Source: Sphingobacterium thalpophilum (lineage in GTDB: Bacteria > Bacteroidota > Bacteroidia > Sphingobacteriales > Sphingobacteriaceae). Taken from it: 64,000 nucleotides of DNA. Positions 51,749 to 60,755 of the stretch are shown here, piece after piece. How positions within the stretch are numbered: the stretch's first letter is position 1; each line of letters opens with the position of its first letter. The stretch spans positions 118,252-182,251 of the forward strand of contig CAMBMM010000002.1 in assembly GCA_945868825.1 (NCBI GenBank), written 5' to 3'. The translations under genes and the position numbers were made by a program. The notes beneath the pieces were generated by a model. The model was not told the DNA's origin and did no database searches. It worked only from the letters and a program-made list of their open reading frames with translations.

Positions 51749-53029
51749 TTAGTCTAAAAAGAACGAGAAAACGTAATACAGTATAGCCGCTAATAAAGCA
51801 GAAACTGGAATGGTTAATACCCATGCCCAAATTAGGTTTACGGTTACTCCCCAACGTACTGCAGAAATTCGTTTACTCAATCCAACTCCAATAATTGATC
51901 CAGTAATGGTGTGTGTGGTAGAAACTGGTATTTTAAAGTGTTCGGTAAAAAATAAGGTTAAGGCTCCTGCAGACTCGGCGGCAACTCCTTCAAATGGCGT
52001 TACTTTGGTAATTTTAGAACCCATTGTTTTTACAATTTTCCAACCACCACTTAGCGTTCCTAAAGCAATTACCGTGTAACAAGCTAAAGGAATCCACCCT
52101 GGAATATGACCTGGGTTATCGCCATTTGGCAAGGCCACATCTAACCAAGCCGGTAAGCTTTCTTGCGCAACGCCCGAGGTATGAATGTAAACAGCTACGG
52201 CAGCGGCAATAATACCCATTACTTTTTGGGAATCATTACCACCGTGGCCCAAACTAAAAGCTGCGGAAGATACCAATTGCATTTTACGCAACCATGCACT
52301 TGCTTTTATTTCGCTTAAGCTGCTAAAAATTAAACAGAAGAAGCCTATCGAAAAAACAATTCCAGCAAATAAAAGCCATTTTAAATTGTGTGATTCTGCA
52401 ACAACACTCCAGAAATGAGAATCGAAACGGGGTTTTTTAATTTCAAATATCATTCGGCTACGTACAAACAACGCTGTAACGGCCATAATTATCAAGGTAC
52501 AAATTTTAGGTAAAATTGCTTTTTTAGAAGAATGTAGCAACCATACAGATAAGAAATAGGAAACTAACATGCCAATAAGTGGAGCTAATACGATGAAAGA
52601 TGCAACAACCAATACACCCGAAGGCAAACCACCATCTTTACCGGCTGTAAACCATACTACCGAGCCTACACCGGCGTGCGCAACGGCTGCACCGGCAAAT
52701 CCACCAATTAATGTATGCGATGAACTAGATGGAATACCCAACCACCACGTTAATAAGTTCCAAGCAATGGCAGCGATAATACCAGCTAAAATAACAGTAA
52801 GGTTAATATCCATGGTGTTTGCCGTTTTGGCAACGGTATCGGCAACGCCAAAGCCAAATACCCAATAGGCTAAAAAATTAAAAAAGGCAGCCCATACTAC
52901 TGCCTGAAATGGACTAAGTACTTTGGTGGAAACTACTGTGGCAATAGAATTGGCTGCATCGTGAAAACCATTGATATAATCGAATACCAAGGCAAGCCCA
53001 ATAATGGTGAAAAGTAGCGTTAAGCCCAT
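51749..53029 (-). CDS. PiT family inorganic phosphate transporter
   Basis: PiT proteins carry metal-phosphate into the cell using the proton or sodium gradient. The 426-residue membrane protein has about ten helices and the two inverted PiT signature repeats: FDYINGFHDAANSIAT near residue 15 and FSLGHGGNDSQKVMGI near residue 255. The gene follows the DUF47 gene with a nine-base gap, and that pairing (pit with a PhoU-like DUF47 protein) is the usual phosphate-uptake arrangement. It is last in a leftward set that also includes a histidine kinase. Confidence 0.94.
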   Translation of the reverse strand: MGLTLLFTIIGLALVFDYINGFHDAANSIATVVSTKVLSPFQAVVWAAFFNFLAYWVFGFGVADTVAKTANTMDINLTVILAGIIAAIAWNLLTWWLGIPSSSSHTLIGGFAGAAVAHAGVGSVVWFTAGKDGGLPSGVLVVASFIVLAPLIGMLVSYFLSVWLLHSSKKAILPKICTLIIMAVTALFVRSRMIFEIKKPRFDSHFWSVVAESHNLKWLLFAGIVFSIGFFCLIFSSLSEIKASAWLRKMQLVSSAAFSLGHGGNDSQKVMGIIAAAVAVYIHTSGVAQESLPAWLDVALPNGDNPGHIPGWIPLACYTVIALGTLSGGWKIVKTMGSKITKVTPFEGVAAESAGALTLFFTEHFKIPVSTTHTITGSIIGVGLSKRISAVRWGVTVNLIWAWVLTIPVSALLAAILYYVFSFFLD

Positions 53030-53038
53030 AGCTCTTGC

Positions 53039-53686
53039 TTAAGCGTGTTTAACTAAAATAGATTCCAATACGTTGGCTGCATCTTCGCACATATCAGTTG
53101 CGGATTCTAGTGCCGCTAATACTTCTTTGTATTTTATAAGTTGAACGGCATCCTTTTCGAAATCAAATAGTTCGCCAACAGCTTTATCAAACACATAATC
53201 GGCTTGGTTTTCAATGCTGTTGATGCGTATACAAGAATCGGCAATAGCTCTTTTATTTTTTAAATTTTTCAACTCCCTAATAGCCTTATCCAAGTCTATC
53301 ACAGCTTGTAAAATTAATTCGGCCAGTTTTTGAATAGGTTCAGTAATGTGGTCCACATTATATAAATGCATTCTATTTGCTGAACCATGGATATAGTCAG
53401 CCACATCGTCAATTGCACTAGCTAATTGATGAATATCTTCTCTATCAAATGGGGTTATAAAGTTTTTACTAAGTTCTAAATAAATTTGGTGGGTTATATC
53501 GTCGCCGATATGTTCCATCGTTTCAATCTCTTTAAAAAGCTCCAAGCGATCATCAACATTTTTGGTGTTAACGGCTTTGTTTAATACTTCGGCCATATTA
53601 ATCAAATTGTTGCTTGCCTGCTCGAAAAGTGGGAAAAAATTCTTGTCCTTAGGTATAAAGTACTGAAAAATGGTGTTTAATGACAT
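53039..53686 (-). CDS. DUF47 family PhoU-like phosphate transport regulator
   Basis: DUF47 proteins are PhoU-like helical bundles found next to PiT transporters and thought to control phosphate uptake. The 215-residue protein is almost wholly alpha-helical and contains the typical DREDIHQLASAIDDVADYI segment (about residues 78-96) and E-x3-D-type metal-binding helices (ETMEHIGDDITHQIY, near residue 50). It sits nine bases upstream of pit and 56 downstream of the kinase gene. A regulatory role in phosphate uptake is inferred from family and position. Confidence 0.92.
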   Translation of the reverse strand: MSLNTIFQYFIPKDKNFFPLFEQASNNLINMAEVLNKAVNTKNVDDRLELFKEIETMEHIGDDITHQIYLELSKNFITPFDREDIHQLASAIDDVADYIHGSANRMHLYNVDHITEPIQKLAELILQAVIDLDKAIRELKNLKNKRAIADSCIRINSIENQADYVFDKAVGELFDFEKDAVQLIKYKEVLAALESATDMCEDAANVLESILVKHA

Positions 53687-53742
53687 TTGAGTTGATTTTA
53701 ATTAATCAAAGTTATAATTGCTGTGTTAAGTTAATGTTAAGT

Positions 53743-54765
53743 CTATGCTTTCTGGAGGGTAAATCCAAAGGTAGAGCCTATGCCCTCGGTACTGCGAACA
53801 GTAATGGTTTGATTTTGGGCCTCGAGCATGTGTTTTACAATGGCCAACCCTAAGCCAGAACCACCAATTTCTCTAGAACGACTTTGATCGGTTCGATAAA
53901 ACCGTTCGAAAACACGGGACTGATATTTTTCTTCTATGCCCACACCATCATCGGTTACTTCAACCAATATTTGATCGTGTAGTTCAAATAATTTTAAGGC
54001 AGTAGTACCATTGGGTTTGCCATATTTTAAAGAGTTATCAATCAGATTAACCAAAACTTGTCTTATTTTTTCTCGATCGGCTTCTACCTTGGTTACGGTT
54101 TGGTATTTGTCTTTAAATTCAAGGTTTATATGGTGTTTTTTTGCTTGCAATTCAAGCGATTCTACCACCTCTTGCAACAAGGCGCTAATATCAAAAATTT
54201 CGTAATTGATAGGTAATTCGCCGCTTTCGAGTTTAGAAATGGCATCTAAATCTTTTACCAAATAACTCAATCGGTCTACATTTTTGGCTGCTTTTTTAAG
54301 AAACCTTTCGGTTTGTTCTGGGTTAGATAACAAATCGTCTTGCAGCGCTTCAATATAGCCTTGAATAGCAAAAAGTGGCGTTTTAAATTCATGAGAAATA
54401 TTGGCCAAAAATTCTCGACGAAACTCTTCTTGTTTCTTTAAACTATCTATCTCAGATTTTTTATTAATGGCCCACTCTTTTACTTCTTGCTCTACATCGT
54501 AAATGGGATTATCGCTCACATATTCGCCAAGCGCATCTTTTAAATCTTTCCCCAATTTTAAATTGTGAATAAGCTTGTAGATAAGCTTAATTTTACTGTA
54601 CACAAAACGTTCGGTAAGGTAGTAAAATACAACAAAACTGGTACCCAGGGCAACCACCAAGGTAGCCAACATATATAGCCAATTGTGCTGAAAGTAGAAG
54701 TTTAACAGTGCTAAAGATAGGGCAACAGCTAAGGCATTAATCAACACTAAAACAGAAAGTTTCAT
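53743..54765 (-). CDS. Sensor histidine kinase (PhoR-like layout), no adjacent regulator
   Basis: This 340-residue membrane kinase has two transmembrane helices near the N-terminus (about residues 5-25 and 30-52), a cytoplasmic linker and a HisKA domain with His125 in ANISHEFKTP. The catalytic HATPase domain has LVNLIDNSLKYG (N box), DDGVGIEEKYQSRVFERFYR and the GGSGLGLAIVKH G2 box. It has no periplasmic sensor domain, so it may sense through partners. Its order upstream of DUF47 and pit suggests phosphate control like PhoR, but no response regulator gene is beside it. It is seven bases downstream of the methyltransferase gene. Confidence 0.92.
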   Translation of the reverse strand: MKLSVLVLINALAVALSLALLNFYFQHNWLYMLATLVVALGTSFVVFYYLTERFVYSKIKLIYKLIHNLKLGKDLKDALGEYVSDNPIYDVEQEVKEWAINKKSEIDSLKKQEEFRREFLANISHEFKTPLFAIQGYIEALQDDLLSNPEQTERFLKKAAKNVDRLSYLVKDLDAISKLESGELPINYEIFDISALLQEVVESLELQAKKHHINLEFKDKYQTVTKVEADREKIRQVLVNLIDNSLKYGKPNGTTALKLFELHDQILVEVTDDGVGIEEKYQSRVFERFYRTDQSRSREIGGSGLGLAIVKHMLEAQNQTITVRSTEGIGSTFGFTLQKA

Positions 54766-54772
54766 AAATTAG

Positions 54773-55957
54773 TTAAGCTAATGGGGCTGCATCCGGACTT
54801 TCTCTTCTGCTGCCTTCGTATAATTCATATTCTAATAAACGGCAATCTAATTTACCATTATAAAATTCTATTCTTCGCGAAGCTCTTAAGCCTATACGTT
54901 TCGCCAAATCGGGGTTACCAGTAAAAATATAGCCTCGGTAGCCTTTGGCCTCTTGCTTCATAAAATCGCCTATGCGTTTGTAGGTGGCCTCTAGCTTGGT
55001 GTGCAGGCCCATACGCTCACCATACTCGGGATTAAACATAATCACGCCCAGTGTACTCGGAACGGGTGTTTCGGCAAAATCGCATACCTTAAACGTAATT
55101 AATTGATCTACGCCAGCTGTTTGTGCATTTTTTTGAGCTATATCTACTGCATCAGCCGAAATATCGGTGGCAATAATTTCAAAATCGATGGTTTTAACCG
55201 ATTGATCTTTTAATAACCTGCGTTCCGTAAAAAACACCTCTTCCTCGTAACCCAATACGTGCATAAAGCTATAATTCATGCGGAATAAACCTGGGCGTTT
55301 GTTGGTTGCCAACAAGGCGGCTTCTATGGCCAAGGTACCCGAACCACACATGGGGTTTACGAAAGGGCTTTTTTGATCCCAATCTGTTGCCATAATGGTA
55401 CTAGCTGCTAAAGCCTCCAACATAGGTGCTTTGCCAGGCAATTTACGATAGCCGTGTTTGGCCAAAGTTTCGCCCGATGTATCTAAAAATATGTCCGCTT
55501 TATCATCTTTCCAATACAAGTGGATAACGACTTTATCTAACTCCGGTCCGGTATTGGGGCGAATTTCTTTTTTCTCTTTAATTCGATCTACAATGGCATC
55601 CTTTACCTTTAAATTGGCAAACAAAGGGGTGGTAATGGTTTCGTTATCTACATTAGAGGTCACGGAGAAATAACCGGTGAAATCAATTAAATTCTCCCAC
55701 TCCATTTCAACCAACTCTTTATATAAACGAGCGGGGTTATCGGCTATAAAGCTTTTTAATGAATAAAGTACCTGGCTGGCGCAACGCAAATTAAGATTGA
55801 GTTTGATACAATCGGTTACGGTACCTGTTAATTCTAAACCAGTACTAAACACCCTATCGGGAGTAAAGCCTAGGGCTTCTACTTCCGCTTGCAAATAAGG
55901 CGCTAGGCGCTTATTACAGGTGATGATAATTTTATTTTTGGTGTGGAAAACTTGCAT
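54773..55957 (-). CDS. THUMP domain class I SAM-dependent RNA methyltransferase
   Basis: The 394-residue protein has an N-terminal THUMP RNA-binding domain (about residues 40-150) and a Rossmann methyltransferase domain, like the first half of RlmKL, which methylates a guanine N2 of 23S rRNA. The SAM motif is FVNPMCGSGTLAIEAALLA. The catalytic motif IV reads FNPEYGERM where many relatives have NPPYGER. I start at the ATG at 55957; a TTG at 55969 would add four residues and overlaps a promoter element. Substrate is inferred. It heads a leftward set with the kinase, DUF47 and pit. Confidence 0.87.
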   Translation of the reverse strand: MQVFHTKNKIIITCNKRLAPYLQAEVEALGFTPDRVFSTGLELTGTVTDCIKLNLNLRCASQVLYSLKSFIADNPARLYKELVEMEWENLIDFTGYFSVTSNVDNETITTPLFANLKVKDAIVDRIKEKKEIRPNTGPELDKVVIHLYWKDDKADIFLDTSGETLAKHGYRKLPGKAPMLEALAASTIMATDWDQKSPFVNPMCGSGTLAIEAALLATNKRPGLFRMNYSFMHVLGYEEEVFFTERRLLKDQSVKTIDFEIIATDISADAVDIAQKNAQTAGVDQLITFKVCDFAETPVPSTLGVIMFNPEYGERMGLHTKLEATYKRIGDFMKQEAKGYRGYIFTGNPDLAKRIGLRASRRIEFYNGKLDCRLLEYELYEGSRRESPDAAPLA

Positions 55958-55966
55958 GATATTTTG

Positions 55967-55974
55967 CAAAGTTA
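55967..55974 (-). promoter_or_regulatory. Candidate -7 element of the methyltransferase/kinase/DUF47/pit set
   Basis: Read on the minus strand, TAACTTTG matches TAnnTTTG exactly and lies nine bases before the ATG at 55957. Confidence 0.4.
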
Positions 55975-56025
55975 ATCAATTAAAATATGGAGATTTGTTA
56001 CTGGTATTTTAAAAAATAAGAATTA

Positions 56026-56394
56026 ATGGATATTAAAGGAAAAGTACACGAGGTTAGCGAAGTAATTACCGTGAGCGAAAAGTTCAAAAAACGTGAAGTG
56101 GTAATTGAATATGCAGAAAATCCGAGCTACCCGGAATACGTAAAATTAGAAGCAGTACAAGATAAAGTAAACTTACTTGATACTGTAAAAGTAGGCGACC
56201 AAGTAGAGGTATTTTTTAACTTACGTGGCCGTCCGTGGACTGATAAAAACGGAAAAACACAATATTTTAACACCCTTTCGGTGTGGAGATTAAACATTTT
56301 GGGAGGCGCTGCTAGTGCTGCACCTACACCAGAATTTGCTGCACCTGCAGATTTATCTGCTGAACCGGGTGCTGAAGATGATCTTCCATTCTAA
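56026..56394 (+). CDS. DUF3127 protein with OB fold and SSB-like acidic tip
   Basis: The 122-residue protein matches DUF3127: IKGKVHEVSEVITVSEKFKKREVVIEY and the VEVFFNLRGRPWTDKNGKTQYFNTLSVWRL segment typical of a single OB fold. After a proline-alanine linker it ends in EDDLPF, much like the DDDIPF tip by which SSB recruits repair enzymes. This suggests nucleic-acid binding with an SSB-type partner-docking tail. Canonical SSB residues are not fully conserved, so it is not a standard SSB. It is a single gene, followed by a strong terminator. Confidence 0.88.
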   Translation: MDIKGKVHEVSEVITVSEKFKKREVVIEYAENPSYPEYVKLEAVQDKVNLLDTVKVGDQVEVFFNLRGRPWTDKNGKTQYFNTLSVWRLNILGGAASAAPTPEFAAPADLSAEPGAEDDLPF

Positions 56395-56411
56395 GAAAAA
56401 ACTCTTTTAGC

Positions 56412-56449
56412 AAAAAAGCCGTTCCGAAGAAATTCGGAGCGGCTTTTTT
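56412..56449 (+). terminator. Terminator after the DUF3127 gene
   Basis: Arms 56412-56428 and 56433-56449 (six A then GCCGTTCCGAA with TTCGGAGCGGC then six T) pair over 17 positions with one G-T pair, around a four-base loop. Confidence 0.92.
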
Positions 56450-56594
56450 GGCATTACACAAACCAAAAAATATAATCTAACCCTTTATACTATTAATTAC
56501 ATTTAATAAGTCAAAAATAAGGCGCTACTTCCTAGTATTTTGTTAAAAGCTTGTTAAAAAGTGTTAAAATAGGTGGCGCTACGCCAAGCTTGGG

Positions 56595-56602
56595 TATTTT
56601 TG
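56595..56602 (+). promoter_or_regulatory. Candidate -7 element at the start of the histidine kinase gene
   Basis: TATTTTTG matches TAnnTTTG exactly and ends four bases before the ATG at 56607, so the mRNA may be leaderless. Confidence 0.45.
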
Positions 56603-56606
56603 AAGC

Positions 56607-58388
56607 ATGAAACGGAAAAACATTGTGCTCATAACCGGCCTAATGGCTATAGCCCTATTGGGTGTATTGGCTATGCAATGGTATTTCCTTAACCAATCTT
56701 ATCAATTAAAATCGCAACTGTTCGATCAAAATGTAAACGAGGCGCTTAGCAATGTGGCTAAGAAACTAGAACGGCAAGAAGCCTATAATTTTTTATTAAA
56801 AAAGGCAGTAAACACCAGAAATGAATCTCAAAAAAGAATAAATCTAGAACAAGCAACCAGCCAGTTGAAGCAAAATTCGGCAGCCCGAAAAGAATCTTAT
56901 GCGCAATTTTTAAGCAAAGAACAGCAAAAAGCAGATAGTTTGTTTACCATACGAGACAGTTTGCTTCGGGCCCGTTACCCAGTAGTATTTTCTTACGACG
57001 CTACTAAACAACAAGTAGAAGAAGAGGGGGAATTGCAACAAGAATTGGTACAATTTGTAGATCCATTTGGCGGCATACATCAACAAGTATTACAGCATCG
57101 GGTTCCGAAACTCAGTTTTACAAAACAAAACCCGGTAGATTCTATTCGGCAGTACATTGTCTTCGACCCGCAAAATGGACCTAAACTTATTACCCTAGCT
57201 AAACCAAGGCTCACAAACATAAGTAGAAGCGATGCGACTACTGCGCCTGATGAACAACTCGTGCAGCACTTCTTAGATTCTGTACAAGCAAGTAAAAAAA
57301 ATGTATTGCAAGATTTGGCACAAGAATTTGGTTCGGCTAAAATGCCGTTAAATAAGCGCATACAATCAAATATGGTAAAACAACTTCTGCGTAAAGAATT
57401 ACAGAACAAAGGCATTACCGGAAGTTTTACCTACAAAATACAGCAAGCAAACGCCACAAATAAGATAGACACCCCAACTGAAACTATCGAACATTCGCAT
57501 ACCGGTGAAGTGTATAAAACACAACTCTTCCCAAAAGAAATGATTAAAGAAAGCGGTTGGCTTTTGCTTAGTTTTCCGAACAAAAGCAAATATATTTTGG
57601 CAAATATGGCCTGGATTATGGCGCTTTCTGGAGGTTTATTACTCATCTTATTGGGTAGTTTTGGATATACCTTGCAACTTATTTTAAAACAGAAAAAAAT
57701 ATCGGAAATGAAAACCGATTTTATAAACAACATGACCCACGAGTTTAAAACACCTGTAGCTACCATTATGATTGCCAGTGAGGCTTTAAAAGATGAAGAA
57801 TTGAGTGGAGGCCGGGCACAGATAGAGCGCTTAGCTACTATTATTTACGATGAAAATATTCGACTTGGAAATCACATTGAACGTGTTTTACACCTAGCCA
57901 AAGTAGATAAAGAAGATTTTAAACTAGAAAATAGAGCCATAGAATTAAACACCCTCATTGCTGCCGTAGCCGATAGCATGAGCTTACAACTCGAAAAACA
58001 AAAAGCCAAAATTCAGTTAGATTTACAAGCAAAAAATGATGTGGTATTTGCCGATGAATTACATCTATCGAACGTACTATTTAATTTAATAGACAACGCT
58101 CTTAAGTATTGCGATGGAGAAGCAAAAATTAAAATTAGTACACAAAACCTTGGGAAGCACGTAGTATGTATAGTAAAGGATAATGGCCTAGGAATGAGCA
58201 AAGACCAAATTGATAAAATTTTTGATCAATTTTATAGAATACCTACTGGCAACGTACACAATGTAAAAGGATTTGGCTTGGGCTTAAGTTACGTAAACAC
58301 TATTGTGCGCTTATTAAAGGGGCAAATAAAAGTGAAGAGTGAAAAACACAAAGGTTCTACCTTTGAAATTAGTATCCCACTAGCATGA
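56607..58388 (+). CDS. Sensor histidine kinase with periplasmic domain
   Basis: The 593-residue membrane kinase has an N-terminal helix (about residues 5-27), a long periplasmic region (about 28-330, predicted helical with an early coiled-coil-like stretch) and a second helix near 335-360. HisKA follows with His378 in NNMTHEFKTP, and a HATPase domain with FNLIDNALKYC, DNGLGMSKDQIDKIFDQFYR and GFGLGLSYV. The pairing with the OmpR-type regulator, whose ATG overlaps its stop by four bases, marks them as a cognate two-component system. The signal is unknown. Confidence 0.94.
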   Translation: MKRKNIVLITGLMAIALLGVLAMQWYFLNQSYQLKSQLFDQNVNEALSNVAKKLERQEAYNFLLKKAVNTRNESQKRINLEQATSQLKQNSAARKESYAQFLSKEQQKADSLFTIRDSLLRARYPVVFSYDATKQQVEEEGELQQELVQFVDPFGGIHQQVLQHRVPKLSFTKQNPVDSIRQYIVFDPQNGPKLITLAKPRLTNISRSDATTAPDEQLVQHFLDSVQASKKNVLQDLAQEFGSAKMPLNKRIQSNMVKQLLRKELQNKGITGSFTYKIQQANATNKIDTPTETIEHSHTGEVYKTQLFPKEMIKESGWLLLSFPNKSKYILANMAWIMALSGGLLLILLGSFGYTLQLILKQKKISEMKTDFINNMTHEFKTPVATIMIASEALKDEELSGGRAQIERLATIIYDENIRLGNHIERVLHLAKVDKEDFKLENRAIELNTLIAAVADSMSLQLEKQKAKIQLDLQAKNDVVFADELHLSNVLFNLIDNALKYCDGEAKIKISTQNLGKHVVCIVKDNGLGMSKDQIDKIFDQFYRIPTGNVHNVKGFGLGLSYVNTIVRLLKGQIKVKSEKHKGSTFEISIPLA

Positions 58389-59080
58389 AAAAAATACTAT
58401 TAGTAGAAGACGACCCTAACCTGGGGCTACTCTTACAAGAATATTTGCAACTCAAAGGAAAGTTCGAGGTAGTACGCTGCAGCGATGGCGACGAGGGATT
58501 ACAAGCCTTCACCAAAGAAGCATTTGATATCTGCATTTTAGATGTAATGATGCCCAAAAAAGACGGCTTTACCCTTGGCAAAGAAATTCGGAAAATAAAT
58601 GAGCACATTCCGCTCATTTTTGCAACCGCCAAAACCATGATTGAGGATAAAACAGAAGCTTTTACCCTCGGTGGCGACGATTATATTACCAAACCATTTA
58701 GAATCGAAGAATTACTTCTGCGTATTAATGCGCTCTTAAAACGAGTTTCAGAAAATAAAAACGATGAGACAATTGTGCAGCAAAGCAGCTTTCAAATTGG
58801 CGATTTTATATTTGATGTGGCGGCACAGCGAATTATCTATAAAGAAAATACCCAGCGATTAAGTACCAAAGAAGCAGAATTGTTAAAACTATTGTGCCAG
58901 AAACAAAACCAAGTATTAACCCGAGAAGAGGCACTTTTAGCCATATGGCACGACGATAATTACTTTAATGGCCGTAGCATGGACGTATTTCTCAGCAAAT
59001 TGCGCAAATACTTAAAAGCCGATCCGAAAGTAGAAATAATGAACGTACACGGCAGAGGCTATAAGTTATTCATCCATTAA
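58385..59080 (+). CDS. OmpR-family response regulator
   Basis: The 231-residue regulator has a receiver domain with the acidic pocket (Glu8, Asp9, Asp10), phosphorylated Asp53 in ILDVMMP and Lys103 in YITKPF. A C-terminal winged-helix DNA-binding domain (about residues 130-230) ends in HGRGYKL, typical of the PhoB/OmpR group. Its ATG overlaps the kinase stop (ATGA), so it is the kinase partner. Target genes cannot be read from here. Confidence 0.96.
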   Translation: MKKILLVEDDPNLGLLLQEYLQLKGKFEVVRCSDGDEGLQAFTKEAFDICILDVMMPKKDGFTLGKEIRKINEHIPLIFATAKTMIEDKTEAFTLGGDDYITKPFRIEELLLRINALLKRVSENKNDETIVQQSSFQIGDFIFDVAAQRIIYKENTQRLSTKEAELLKLLCQKQNQVLTREEALLAIWHDDNYFNGRSMDVFLSKLRKYLKADPKVEIMNVHGRGYKLFIH

Positions 59081-59252
59081 GCCGAACAAGCAATTCAGTT
59101 ACTAAGTACCTTGTTACCTTACTAAGTAATATTAAGTCCCATAATTATAAAAAGCCTTACAGTAACAAACCAGGCACTCGTTTAGTGTAGAGATGTGGAA
59201 AACTAAATCTATAAGAAAGACATTTTTGAGGTATTTTAAACATTAATTAGTC

Positions 59253-59268
59253 TTGGCAAGATTATTGA
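59253..59268 (+). promoter_or_regulatory. Sigma54-like promoter candidate upstream of the TPR gene
   Basis: TTGGCA (59253-59258) and TTGA (59265-59268) place the -24 GG (59255-59256) and the -12 position (GA at 59267-59268) with exactly ten bases between. The consensus is TTGGCA-N6-TTGC, so the last base differs. The start would be near 59280, 25 bases before the ATG at 59305. No sigma54 gene or activator is in the window. Confidence 0.35.
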
Positions 59269-59304
59269 TGATATAGCTTTAAAAGCGCATATTAGTTTAC
59301 GAGG

Positions 59305-60708
59305 ATGGAAGAAGAATTTGAATTTGGATTTAGTGAAGATCCTAAATTTTCAGTAGAACGCTACGAAGAAATGATCCGCAATCAGGATCAGTATTTCTTC
59401 GATGCGCAAGCATTTGAAAACATCATAGATTATTATATCGAAAAAAATGACCCCATAAAGGCACTTCAGGTAGTAGAATATGCCCTAAGCCAACACCCCT
59501 TTGTCTCGGTATTTTTAGTAAAACAAGCACAATTATTTTTAGTAACCAACCAACTAAACAAAGCTTTTGCTGCCTTAGATAAAGCCGAAACCTTAGAAGC
59601 ATCTGACCCTGATATTTACACCCTAAGGGGCACCATTTTTGAAGGCCTAGAACAACATACCGAGGCACTAGAAAACTATAAAAAGGCCTTAGAAATGACT
59701 GAAAGTAGAGATGAAATTCTCTTACACATTGCCTACGTTTACCAAAATATGGCCGATTATGAATCGGCAATAACCTACTTAAAAGAGTGCTTAGAAAGCA
59801 ATATGGAAAACCAAGAAGCCCTTTACGAGTTGGCTTTTTGCTACGATGTGCTCGATAAACAAGAAGAATGCATTGAATTTTATAAACAATACATTGATAC
59901 AGAGCCCTACTCATACGCCGCTTGGTACAACCTAGGCAATGCATACAATAAATTAAATTTATTCGAAAAAGCCATTGATGCTTACGATTATGCCATTTTA
60001 ATCAAAGAAAATTTTTCATCGGCTTATTTCAACAAAGGCAATTCATTGGTTAATTTAGATCGCTACAGCGAAGCTATTGAGGTGTATAAACAAACCTTTG
60101 AGTACGAACCACCCAATGGAGACACCTATTGTGCCATTGGCGAATGCTACGAAAAATTAGAGCAAATGGACGAGGCTCGTAAATATTACAAAAAGGCGGT
60201 AAAAATGGATCCCGAACAAGCCGATGCTTGGTTTGGCATAGGCGTAACGCTAGACTTTGAAGAACGCTTTTTTGAGTCGCTCCATTTTTATAGAAAAGCG
60301 TTGGAGTTAGACGATCAAAATCCAGATTTTTGGTTTGCCATTGCCGATGCGCAATACAAGCTCAAACAATTAGACGAATCTGAAAAAGCCTACGAAAAGG
60401 TAGTAGAACTTAATCCCATAGATATTGAAGCTTGGTTAGATTACTCTTCTATATTATTTGAGCAAAAGAAACTTGCCCAAGCAATTGAAACCATTTCGGA
60501 AGGTATTAAAACCAACCCAGATGCAGCCGAACTCTACTACCGCATGGTGGCCTACCTCTTTGCCGATGGACAATATGCAGAAGCGTTGGCTTTCCTAGAA
60601 ATTGCACTCAATACCGATCCGGAAAAACATCATATCCTATTCGAATACCTCCCCCAATTACAAGAAAACAAGGTAATTATCGATGTCATTAATCGGTATA
60701 CCAGATAA
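59305..60708 (+). CDS. Tetratricopeptide repeat protein
   Basis: The 467-residue protein consists almost entirely of TPR units, with about eleven 34-residue helix-turn-helix repeats. Examples are KALEMTESRDEILLHIAYVY, AWYNLGNAYNKLNLFEKAID and YYKKAVKMDPEQADAWFGIG. TPR arrays mediate protein-protein contacts. No signal peptide or membrane helix is seen, so it is probably cytoplasmic. The first 25 residues are acidic (EEEFEFGFSEDPKF). A GAGG sequence sits directly before the ATG, and a sigma54-like site lies upstream. Function unknown. Confidence 0.92.
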   Translation: MEEEFEFGFSEDPKFSVERYEEMIRNQDQYFFDAQAFENIIDYYIEKNDPIKALQVVEYALSQHPFVSVFLVKQAQLFLVTNQLNKAFAALDKAETLEASDPDIYTLRGTIFEGLEQHTEALENYKKALEMTESRDEILLHIAYVYQNMADYESAITYLKECLESNMENQEALYELAFCYDVLDKQEECIEFYKQYIDTEPYSYAAWYNLGNAYNKLNLFEKAIDAYDYAILIKENFSSAYFNKGNSLVNLDRYSEAIEVYKQTFEYEPPNGDTYCAIGECYEKLEQMDEARKYYKKAVKMDPEQADAWFGIGVTLDFEERFFESLHFYRKALELDDQNPDFWFAIADAQYKLKQLDESEKAYEKVVELNPIDIEAWLDYSSILFEQKKLAQAIETISEGIKTNPDAAELYYRMVAYLFADGQYAEALAFLEIALNTDPEKHHILFEYLPQLQENKVIIDVINRYTR

Positions 60709-60755
60709 ACACTCACAACACTTTAATAGTTAGATTTTTTTTGGACATTTGCAGC

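Noticed and set aside
59423-59944. Long frame antisense to the TPR gene
   Set aside because: It mirrors a repeat-rich gene whose TPR pattern is unmistakable; no start context or motif of its own.
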